Below, one piece after another: positions 29,071-60,900 of a stretch of DNA of 64,000 nt. The stretch is from contig NC_086360.1 of the NCBI RefSeq assembly GCF_036324505.1, positions 5,960,546 through 6,024,545 of the forward strand, read 5' to 3'. The translations under genes and the position numbers were made by a program. The notes below the pieces were generated by a model. The model saw only the letters and a program-made list of their open reading frames with translations, was not told the origin of the DNA and ran no database searches. Source of the stretch: Eleginops maclovinus (lineage: Eukaryota; Chordata; Actinopteri; Perciformes; Eleginopidae). Position 1 is the first letter of the stretch. The number at the start of each line of letters is the position of its first letter.

Positions 29071-29410
29071 GAGGCCTTATTATACTTTTTAGGATTTTCC
29101 CTTTCCTGTAATGTGTTGTCTGCAAAGGTTAAAATCCCAAAGTTTCAGGGAATTTCTATCCCCCCCACCTTTAAACTCCTCCATTGGACTCCTTTCTTTA
29201 CCTATGAACATAGCCACATCACTACGTAACACTTGTGGGCGCATTGTATGTGCTTAGGAGCAGGACATCTCTAAGAGGTTGACCAACTACAACACAGCCT
29301 GCCAGCTAACCATTCAAAGCAATACAAATAAAGGACTTTTTGAACATTAAAGCATGTAAACATTTCACAGTAGAGGCACAAGATACATATATGAACCTGA
29401 AAATGAGATT
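29071..29410 (+). repeat. GGCCCTATTATGC MITE family, copy 6
   Basis: Forward copy, GAGGCCTTATTATACTTTTT AGGATTTTCC to ATATGAACCTGAAAATGAG, shortly upstream of the first SLC39A14 coding exon. Confidence 0.8.
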
Positions 29411-29459
29411 ACTAAAACGCTTTGCATGAAGAAGTATCAGGTCTGCCATTGTTGGTGCT

Positions 29460-29583
29460 TTACTAAAGAACACCTCGTATTGGCACCTTCAGCAACCAGT
29501 CTACACTCTGGTCCAATCTAAACCTGAACCAGCAACCATTTGTCTTTAACCCAAGTCCCTACAGACTGAGCTCTAGTTGCCTC
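29460..29583 (-). repeat. Degenerate tRNA-derived SINE, reverse copy
   Basis: Reverse complement begins GGCAACTAGAGCTCAGTCTG TAGGGACTTGG with a B-box-like GGTTGCTGGTTCAGGTTT. Same type as 25500. Confidence 0.5.
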
Positions 29584-29696
29584 TGTGTAGAGTAAACAGC
29601 ATTATTTTTTGTCATTGTTTTAAAAGTTTGATTCAACTATTTCTTTTCTGCTCGACTCCCTCAGGTCATCAACGTCCCCCAGCCGGTGAAGAAGCC

Positions 29697-50224
<20,528 letters not shown>

Positions 50225-51288
50225 CCCCGGCCTTCTCTGGACCAACACCTGCTCTGACCAGCGTGAAATGAAACTGAGGTGTCAGTGTTTCCCAGTTTCC
50301 AGGAACCGGGAGTTTGGGTAGTTTGGCTGCTGTGCGGCAGGTACCCGCACCTCCTCTCCCGTTAAATATTTGAGTAGCCGTTCATTCAGAGTTCACACAT
50401 GCAGTAGACCCAAACAGAATGGGGCAGGCTTCTTTTTAAGGTTTTTTCAACCTTTCCCTGACAGCTGCTTAAAGTCTAGAAAGATCAACTGAAGCATCGT
50501 CTGCAGCGACGACTTAAAGACTTTTGAACTGATGTGCAATTATCAGCCAGTCACTCAAACTTCTCTCTATTCCCCAGACTACTGATGAGCCGTTTTGGCT
50601 TCTGCTGTTGTGTGTCCCCCCCACCCTTTCCCTCAGTGTACGTCATTGAGCCACAGCTGTAGAGATTCAACAGTATTTATATCGCTTACCGCAAAGCTTC
50701 CTCAGGAGGTGGGAAAAGCACAATCAGGTAACAGCCGCTGTATTATTAACATTATTGAATCTTTACTGTTCTGTTCCCTCATTTTCCTTTCATCATTACA
50801 TACCAAAAATAATTTGTAAAGGACTTCAACTGGAATTTTAATGAAGTGTCGACATCAAACTGAAATCCTGCTGGACATTTGTGCGTTAATTTTTCATACA
50901 TGAGAAGAAAACCTGAAGACCAAATATGGGCAGGCCATTGAGAATGGCGAAGGGCTACACAGTGACGTTTGGAAGGGCATACTTCTCCTCGGCCATGCAG
51001 TTTGAAAATCCTCAATGAAGCCTGGTTTGGATATGCAAAGCGACATAAAAACCAGAGTTTGACACGGGTTTGACACTGGCATCACCCAGGCGACATTTTT
51101 TCCATATAGTTAATCATCTGTGCCCCCTAATATAGCAGTCATTTTTTTTGTTATGGTTTATAATGCCTTGTGTTGTTGAACTCGAAATGAAATCTCTGGT
51201 CTTCGCACATCCCACTGACATTTTCTCCCAGAATTATCTTTTCTTTCACAGGACTGACGTTCAAAATATTGTAAGCTGAATCATATAT

Positions 51289-51291
<3 letters not shown>

Positions 51292-51376
<85 letters not shown>
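51292..51376 (+). repeat. (AC)n microsatellite
   Basis: About 42 AC units with a single interruption (ACATAC near 51336), in the presumed SLC39A14 3' region. Confidence 0.97.
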
Positions 51377-51378
<2 letters not shown>

Positions 51379-52017
51379 CTTTACTGTAACCCTATCCATA
51401 TTACTCACACACAATACTGTAATAGAAATTAAGTTATATACTGTATATTAGGTTGTTATGACTAGCCTGTGAGTTACAATACCTGGCCTAAAGTGTGTGG
51501 ACATGCTTGTATGCACTTCTGCTCTGGGGTAGTTTTTCATGGTTGGCTTAAATTTGTCCCTTTTTAAACTATTACTGTTATGTTTGAGTTACAGAGTCAA
51601 ACATATCATGTCTTGAAATCTTTGAAAGACCCAGAAAATCTTTTAAAAACACTTCACGAAAAAAAGAAAATCTCCAAATTGTAGCTCAAGTTGGGTTAGC
51701 CTTAGATTCAATGAATAACTGAAACCGCTAGTCAATTAATCCATTTATCCTTCAACGAAAAAGATTGAAGCTACTCGTTTGGTTATTGTTTTAATGCAGT
51801 TGTTTTTTTTGTTGAAGAAAGAAGACTTGTATGTTACAACATACTATGGTCTGTTATACAGTTGGATGTCAACTTGCAAAATGTTTTCCAGTTTCAACAT
51901 GAAGATGGGCCCTGTGCTTAGAGACAGATTAAAAAAATATAGTAGAAAAACCAGAAAGATGGAATTTATTATTGCAAAAGAATAATACCCATGTTTGATG
52001 AATAAGACAAGTTTATA

Positions 52018-52420
52018 GGGGCCCTATTATGCGTTTTAGGGTTTCCCTTGTTGCATGTAAATAGTCTGCAAAGGTTAAAATCCCTGTGTTCCCTCCAGAG
52101 GGAGGTTTTCTCCCACACTCAGAAACACTTAATTTTGACTTCTTTGTTTACTTACGTAACATAGAGACATCTCTATTTAATGCTTGGGCTTCTATTGTAC
52201 GTAAAAGAGTAAGGGGGGGACATCTCTAACCGGTTGACCAATTATTACAGAGCCAGCCAGCTAACCAATCAGAGCAGACTGGGATCTGGTTTCAGACAGA
52301 GGGTGAAAAGAGGTGCTAGAGCACAGGCAGTATGAGAACAATAATGCATGGTAACGTGTCCCAGTAGAGGCACACAATACAACTATTAAACCTGCGAATG
52401 ACCATCATAAAGCTGCTTTA
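52018..52420 (+). repeat. GGCCCTATTATGC MITE family, copy 12 (full length)
   Basis: Begins GGGGCCCTATTATGCGTTTT AGGG and ends GCGAATGACCATCATAAAGC TGC. Confidence 0.8.
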
Positions 52421-53624
52421 ATATCCACATACTAATGGCCAGAGAAAACGGTTTATAATCTGTAATGCTGATTGACTATTGGAGGGTTCAGGGGTATTCA
52501 TATCATATTGTACAACTACAACAACTGCAACTTATTATTTCTAAGGATAAAACAGCCATTCACACCATGACAGATCACTGACCAAATATGATCCATATTT
52601 ACTGAGAAACACAGAACAAATGTTCCATCTTCTCTAACAAACACACTGTTCTGCAGAGTCAACTTGTTATTATATATTTTAGAGATAGAAACCGGAAGTC
52701 ATAATGGCTGTCTCCTTGACAGACCTGCGTTTTTGTGTTCTTCCTGAAAGCTTTTTAAACGTTTACCATGAGGTACAGTATTACTGCTGCTGTATGGGAG
52801 GTTATGTATTGATGTTTGAGCCATACAATATTTATTTTATGCTTTAAACTCATGAAGAATTCAGTGTCAGTTTACGAAACATGCCATGCAACTGCACAAA
52901 TATTTATTTTGTGTATCTGTGTTTTAATATTGTATCTTGATTAAATGGGATATTGCATCGCATATGTTAATTTGTTAAAAAATGGAGTCCGATCTTATAC
53001 ACACAGATGCAAAATTGCTGGGCAGTTATTATTACCTAATCTTTGTAATATTACGGTCAGACATATTCAATCAGATGATACCTTCAGGAGCACACAGACA
53101 ACAACAGTGCAAAAAACACATACTACAGACGTTCACTTTTTTTTTTTGTCAAATTAACCAATCAATGTATGTTTTTTCTGAAGATTATGAAAATATTGTA
53201 ATTATTGTAATTTAAGGGAATCTTCATCAGCTTTCTCTGTGTCATGGATATCTTTTTTTATAAACATCTTGTTTCCTATAAATTATGTGTCATTGTCTTG
53301 TTTTATTGTCTTTTAACCAAGTATGTTTGCTGTTAAACCGTTGTCCTTGAAGTTCTCACTCGTTAAAAATCAAAATACCGATGACATCGTCATTTCTTTT
53401 GTTGACCCTTTAGGGGATCCCTTACTTTAAAATCCAACTAAATGTAAAACGTTTGATAATTTAAATTGTCATGTTTTAAAGTAATTATTGACAATGTAAC
53501 AATCTTTTTCGATTGTAATACAGTCATTATAAATAAATGTGTTTGTGTCATTTCTGATCCTAAATGTATCTTTTAATAAATGGCGCACACCAGGGGGCGG
53601 TAAAGTAAGGGAAATGTAAAAACC

Positions 53625-53756
53625 AAAAACAACATTGCGTCACTTCCGGGCCGGACACAGGTGATTAGTTAACGTTTGCAAACTGAAACTGTAGAAAGCT
53701 GCTACGTCTTTTTAGACGTAATGGCTTTAACCATTTACAGGCAGTCACATTAAGAG
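53625..53756 (+). promoter_or_regulatory. ASCC2: ASCC2 promoter and non-coding first exon
   Basis: TGCGTCAC (CRE-like) next to CACTTCCGGG (ETS/GABP site, 53641-53650), a typical housekeeping promoter core, is followed by about 100 bp ending in the donor AAGAG|GTAAGC at 53757. The splice would join to the acceptor GTGGTAG before 54797. No TATA box. Confidence 0.6.
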
Positions 53757-54819
53757 GTAAGCATATTTATTAAAGTGTTACTATCCGGTTACTTTTGAAT
53801 TATTTACATACGAGTCACAAAGGGACGGTTATGGAGTCACCGGCTTGTTAGCCACGTTACATTAACGTTAGCTTCTCTCCATTCATTGGCGAGCTGTCAG
53901 TTCGTTCAACTTGGTGATTAGCAGATAGCTAGCAGGTTATCCACTTTCACTACGCAGGTTTTCAGTCGAAATGAAATAATTAACCAACAGCCTCGGTGTT
54001 AGCTGGCATTTGTTGTGCTGAAACGTTGGTGGTTAACAGGTGGCTACAATCCTTTTTACAAGCATTGGTAACGAACGTTGATATAACTAGCTAACTGCTA
54101 GTTAATTTGGCTAACTCTCAAGCTGTTAGTACTTTATAAACAGCTGTTAGCTAGCTAACGGCAGCTCCCTTGGCTTCAGCAGTTTGGACAGTTTCTAACT
54201 GCTAATCTGTCAGAAGAAGGTATTAATGTAAACCATGTCTCTACATTACCATTGCAATAAATGTACACACATGTACTGCTCCAAGATATTAGAAGACTCA
54301 GTATCTCCTTTACATTGCTCTAAAGGCGATACCATTCAAAACAACAGATTGAACGAATGAGCACAAGGTGCCAACATCAGTATACAAGACGAGGTACAGA
54401 CATGGTTAATTCACAAATATATAGCACAAACCCAATAAAAGTACAACCATTATAAATAAATGTAACCAAATGTAAATGTAGCATCTAAAACTAAGGATAA
54501 TACCAGAAATCCACATTATACAGTACTTTTTCGACTGGAAGTATTTCAGGTTAATCAAAAGATAATTTAGTGGTAAATCATATAGTAAATATAATATATA
54601 CAAATCAAATCGCACTCTGTATATAGAGAGTTTACAAAGTGTGTTCTATGATTAACCAGGGACACTTTTGAGCTGTCAAACTGTTACCATTAAATGTTAA
54701 GAGCTACTTTAAAAAAAACAACCTACAAATACAATGAAACAAATGATATACAGAAGCAGAAATGTAATTAAAATGTATGTTGTTTTGTTGTGGTAGAAGA
54801 AACTAAAGAGGGAGAAGCC

Positions 54820-54903
54820 ATGGCCTGTGCCCAAGTGCCACTGGATGAGCAGCAGGTGACTGAGCTGGGCCCGCTGGGAAAAGAGCACACACTGCCTGCA
54901 TTG
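54820..54903 (+). CDS. ASCC2: ASCC2 coding exon 1 (residues 1-28)
   Basis: Exon begins at 54797 (acceptor GTGGTAG); ATG lies in GAAGCCATGG, a good Kozak context. Peptide MACAQVPLDEQQVTELGPLG resembles the human MPALPLDQLQITHKD start only loosely. Donor TTG|GTGAGT. Confidence 0.85.
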
Positions 54904-57900
54904 GTGAGTCATCATTTTATACAGAAAAACAGGCCAGTATTCTTCCACTTACCTTTCATAAAGACAAGTTTTATCAAAAGGAAAAAATGTGCCTTCTGTT
55001 TCACATCAGCACCCGGCAAGGAAGGAGGAGCGTTTCTTTGTGCCTTACAAATCCCCGCCGGAAGACGGCTCTCCCGCTGAGGTGGAGGAATTTTTGGAAC
55101 ATGCCAAATTCATCACAGAAGACCTGGAGTGGCTGCTCGCACTGCCCCATGACAAGTTCTGGTGTCAGGTGAGGGGCCTTTAGCATTTACGATACGGTAT
55201 CATAATACTCCTTTGTCAGATCAGGTCTCGAATGTATCGCTCCATTTGCAACATCAACAAGGACAAATATAAAGACAAGATTCAAGAAAAACAGACATCT
55301 AACATACTATGACATTCACTGAAGCCTGGGATTTATCTCTGTCATTTTAGGATTCACTGATGCTTTAGTCCACCATTATGGTTGCCTGTAAAGAGCTGGT
55401 GGTAACTTTGAGACTATATAAATATATCTACCCATTTTAATATTACATGATTGCCTCTGGATTTCATTAGTTGTTTTTAGTCAAAATAACTACCTCCTGA
55501 AAGCAGAAGTCTAGGGCAAATACTTGCAGGTTCAGGTTATTTATTTGTACACGTAGGTAGATTTGGTTTGCAGATAAAAAGACAAGGGATCCATCCTGAC
55601 ACACTCTAAAAACAAACACAGACAACAGAAACATCTCTAATAAAAGTAGGCAGATTACAAACAACTACAAACACAATTGCACAATTTATTTAAGCGTTTA
55701 GTTCTGTAACAAAACTGCTATGTTATGCAGCGATATATTATGCATTGACACAAGCTTATTGTATATAGGAACACACACTCCCATGTATCAGTGTTATTAT
55801 AACATAATTCCCATGAATTAATGAGATTATTATATGCTAAAAAGCCAAAAAATAATAGGCTAATGTTTTGTTTGTTTACCATTACACAAATATATTCCAG
55901 CACAATTTAAGCACTTTGTTTATCGTTTGAACTTGGCGATAAAAGTTTATTAATCTGAAAGCCAAGTCAGAAAACCCCCTGTCATGGTACAGCCTAATTT
56001 TAAGGTCATTTTAATTTTCAAAAATGTATTTATCGTCTGAGTAACGCGATTACAATTTCACATTCTAAAAGTTGAGACTTTTTCTTCTTTTTTTTTTTTT
56101 TTAAATCAACCAAAAACTAAAGTCCACACGTTTTTGGCATAAATACATGATTATCGCAGAATGTGCCATAGCGACATCCATAGCAATATAGGTTGTGATA
56201 AAGCGGGGGTCAGTGTTGAGAATGCTGGTTGTTCTTGGGCTTTTGCTGCTTGTCTTGGTGGCTAAGGTTAGCATACTTGGCTCTGTGTTTGGTGTTGCTG
56301 TGCCGTCGTACATTGTATTCTTTTGGCACTGTCACAGTAGTTTATGGACACTGTTCTCCTCTTAAAGGGTGCAACATAAACAAAATGTTGGGATGGAGTT
56401 GGCACGCAGGTCTTGAGTTTGACAAACTTGCTGTAGTCTAACTTTATTAACACGTGGGACCCTGTCCCTCCTATTTGATGGTAACATACAGCCCCGGAAA
56501 AAATAAAGAGACCACTTCAGCATTATCATTTTCTCTTGTTTTATTATTTATAGATATATGTTTGAGTTAAAAAACGTTTTTCTTTTTTATTGTATTCTAT
56601 CAGTGGTGGGCCGTCAGGGCCAGCAAGGCCTTCTCTGCTGGCCTAAACATCATCAGAATATAAATTACATTTTGATATATTTTTTCCACAAATACGTATT
56701 AAATTATTCCCCATAGTCTATTCTCTTCATTTTATAGCGTTCGTCTTGGCTGCGCTGCTTCCAGCCTCAGAACGAGATTTGGAGGGCTGGCCTTTATGTT
56801 AGAGCTTTTATCCAATCATATTTCAGCCATAATGTGTTGCTAGGGTCAAAGAAATCTGCCCTTAGGCCTTCAGAATCAACAGTGCGGGCGGCTGTAAGCT
56901 TAAAGTGAACGCAAACAAAACTGTGGCGTTAACCAATCAGATTTCGAGGTGGCGACAACAGGCCAGCTAGCAGGCGTACGCTAACGTTAGCACGTGCACA
57001 TCTTCTGATTGGATACGCACTATTGAGAGGCAGAGCTAGGCAGTAGGCAGAGCCATACAGTCTATGGGCAAAGCTAGCAAACAGAACTAGAACTTGAGCG
57101 AGCTAATTTGTGTAGATTTCTACAAGCTATTTTGTTCAACCCACAATGGCTGAAGGAGGAGAAGAGATGAATTTGGTCGCAGATATTATTACAACGCCAT
57201 TTTCAAAACGAACTTTTCAAGTAAAGCTACACACAGGGGTGAAAGTAGTTTTCATTTCTTACAGGTGCTACAATGTCCGGTGTGTCACTCACTGTATTAT
57301 TTTTTAACTCCGTCTTACCCGGGGGGGGGGGGGGGGGGGGGGTATTCTTAACTACTTCACATTCTTGTGGGCCTACCTAAGTGTTCTATGTGAAAAAATG
57401 ACATTACAAAATATTTCAGTTTGTAAATATTTTACTGTGAGTACTTTATTTTCAGTACATTTGGAACTGGACTGAAAAATGCAAAATGATGGAAAAAACT
57501 AAAAAATATATTTTAAAAAATCAAAGTAGGCCTAGTTGTCTTCTTCAGGGTGCTGGTGAGCCATGCCACATGAACAATTCAAAATGGTGGATTCCCTCCA
57601 TCCAAACAAAATATTTAAAACAAATTCCAAACAGGGCTGAAGTAGTTGTCCTCTTCAGGGTGCTGGCGAGCCATGCCAGATGTGGAATGTGCTGCTCTTC
57701 TCCCTTTGGCAAGCTAGGTCTTCACATATGGCAAAGGATTCCACTGGTTGGTTGGGGGGCCAACTGTACTGATGAAGAGAAGGTTTGCAGCATTTTTGGT
57801 CGTCAGTTTGCTCCTGTACTCAGTAATGATATTGTTCATCGCGCTGAACCCCCTCTCACAGTCTGCATTACTTGCTGAGAGGGTGTCTACTGCTATGCAC

Positions 57901-60900
57901 AACTTTTTCATGTTGCTTGGAATGCTTCTCCCCCCACTTGCCTTATATTCAACAAATCCAAGGTGTGTTGTTTTCTCATTTACATGTAGAGTATGACACA
58001 AAGCCCTCACCTCATCCTCTCCATGTCTGGGATTGGCATGATCCCATTTCTTTGGGTCAAGGGCTGCCATTTGGTTCATCAGTGTGGTGTAACTTTCTTT
58101 TTTTGAGCTGCAACACTGGCCTGTGCTCTGTTGGCTGTGGTTGTGAAGAGCCTCTCATTCAAACTGTCTGCCACTGCTTGGATGAACTTTGATGCATCAA
58201 TGATGGGGGACCTGCCGACTTTTAAATCTTCTTCCTTGAATTTCATGTCTTTCTCGGCCTGACTTGCCTCAACTGCATGCTGTCCTGGGTATGTGATAAG
58301 GCTTCCTATCCTCTTGGTGTATGTTAGCATGATGTCATGAGCTTTTGGCAGAGTGATCCCCCTGTTCTGAAGTATCTCAGAGAGATTCTTCAGTTCCATC
58401 AGGACATCAGCCATCAGAGCAAGATTTTTCACAAAGTTGATGGAGCACAACTTAGAGAGCAAGCCTTGAAATTTGGCCCTCTCTCTGCCATCTTTTGTGC
58501 GGTCTTCTGATGCTTCACGGAAGTGCTGTGCCAGTGCTCCATAGGAATACCAGACTGCATTAACAGCTCGCCATGAGGAGGCCACCCATCGGACATTGAA
58601 GACTCTTCCGATTCTTCTCAATGTGATATGGAGATTGTGGGCGCACTCACTCAGCTCCCGCATGCTTTTTGGGGACTGGCTGTATAATGTGTACAGGGCA
58701 TCAAGGAACGCCTGGAAGTCCTTTGTCCCTCCAGTGGCTTCCAATGCCTGAGCCACCGCCAGCTCCAGCCTATGATTCAGGCAGTGCCATAGAACTATAT
58801 TTGGGAAGTCATCTTGGAGCAGCTTCCCAACGCCTGACTTCACTCCCAGCATCACATTGGCCCCATCACTGCAAAATCCAATAAGCATCTCCTGCAGGAG
58901 CTCCATTGTGAAGCCATTGTTGAGGAGACAGTGCATTATCTTGCCTTTGATGTGAGCAGCAGACAAATTGTCCAGCTCAATCAAATCTAAGGGAAAAGCA
59001 ATGGGCTCCATCTCGCCGTCAATGCTGGCCTTTAAAAACACAATCAGTGTCGATTTGTGCCCCACACTGGTTGACTCATCAGCCAACACAGTAATTTTAC
59101 TTTTATTTTCAATTATCCTCCTCACAATTTGATGTTTCATTTGAGTTGATACATGGTCAATTATGTCAACACAGACTGTCTTGCTGTGCAGAATGCGACC
59201 TAAATTGAGTGAATTTGCTTCTTGAAGATCAATTAATTTCTCAAAATCTGTAAAAGGCTTGTCATGTTTGGCAACAAAATAAGCGGTCCTGAACACTTTG
59301 GCAGTGGCCTCAAACGCAGACTCCTGGCTGGTGGCATTCATGTTTAAAAGGATCTCTTTCTGTGCAGTTTTAAGAATCTTAACAGCTTCATTGTGGGCTG
59401 CAGATTCTCTGTGCTCATGAATTTTTTTGCGGAGAGATGACAGCTGCACGGTCCTTGAATGGCCACATGGGGCGATATTCCCCTCTGCCCAATTGCTTAC
59501 GATATTAACACCTCGAGATGCGCTGACACCAAGGCCCTTAACATCACGGCATGAGATGCAGCCAAGCATGCCATTTTGGGCATACAACCATTCGTTTTTT
59601 GTTCTGAACTGTTCAAATTGCTCCTTTGACCAAACAGGGGGGTAAGCGGTAGACCTACTTGCAGCAGGCCCAGCATCACTTGTTGACGGTCCTGCACCTG
59701 CAACGTTACTCTCATTCACACTTGCGTTCTCATTCACTTCCTTCGCGCAAGGGACTGCATGCACCGAGCCATCTGTTTTTCTGACTTTTTCCTGATTTTC
59801 ATTTTCAATAACTCGGTCCTTTCTTTTAAATAGCTCGGTTATTCTTTTCTGCATTCTTTTATCTCTCCGTATCACAATGCTTTTCTTCACAGCACGCACT
59901 TCCTCAATCAGCTTCTGAAAACATTCCCATATATTGGCTGTCTAGTTGATACACTGTAAATATTTTAACACGTGATAATGTAAATATTACAGGGAGTGAG
60001 AGGGCTCATATGAATACTTTTTAGGGTGTCAGGAAAACGCTTGCTTACTTTACAAAGCATGCTCACATTTAAATCACAAGCTTACGGTCCTGTAGCCCAC
60101 TAAAGCGGACGCTCTGCTCAGCTGTGCCCCCGTTACAAACAGCGTGAACAGCCTATTTGAAGAAGAGTAATTTATTATTTGTCCGAGTAGAAGACATGTC
60201 TCAGTATGCCACCCAATCACAAAAACATGAAGTTTTTGAAAAGCCGATTTAACATTTCGCTGACAGTTTTAAAGACGAGAGTCGAGACGACTTCATTCAC
60301 TAGAACTAACTGCGGAGCAAGCGCGGGCAGGAGATGGAATCAAACGGAACGCAAGCTCCAGAAAGGCACCAACAGAAAGACCAAAATATATGGGATATTT
60401 GCAGACGTTTTGAAAACTGATTACCATAGGCTACTGGATGGCTTTCCCATTAGTACAATTTAGTACCATTATTTCCAAATATTTTTTGTTGGGGTCTGAA
60501 TAGGGGTGGATTTGAAAGCGTCAGTCGATGCAATTGGAAGCTGCGCACGCAGGAGATCCTTTGACTAATGACTATTTTAAGCAAGCCAAGCTGTTATCTT
60601 CATCGGAGCTGGTCAAAAATGACATATTGTGGGTAGCCTAGATATGTTTTCTTCTTAAAAGGCGTGCGTTACTGCATTTTTTGGATTTAAAAAAAAAAAA
60701 AAAATGTATTCAACATAATAAACCCTTATCAAATCTTACCGGTGCGCCGCACCGCCGCGAAATCTTTTACAGGAACGCAGCACCGCCTCGCACCGGCTTA
60801 CTTTCACCCCTGGCTACACATCTTGAAAAGGGAACGACCAACTCCAACGCTAGCGAGCCTAGCACAGCAGGGAAACTACGAGCGGTACCCCTGGCTCACA

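Larger units (their letters stand above)
50225..53580 (+). other. SLC39A14: SLC39A14 3' UTR and downstream sequence (extent inferred)
   Basis: No gene is visible here. AATAAA signals at 53532-53537 and 53575-53580 would give a long UTR that contains the AC microsatellite and one MITE copy; an earlier end near 51 kb cannot be excluded. Confidence 0.4.
57234..60812 (-). mobile_element. KIAA1586-like hAT transposon, near complete (inner level)
   Basis: 3579 bp with inverted ends CAGGGGTGAAAGTAGTTTTC left and CAGGGGTGAAAGTAAGCCGG right (reversed), inside the perfect 8-bp duplication GCTACACA (57226-57233, 60813-60820). Holds a long minus-strand transposase gene and a 22-bp G run near its left end. 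It is the youngest layer of the nest. Confidence 0.93.
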
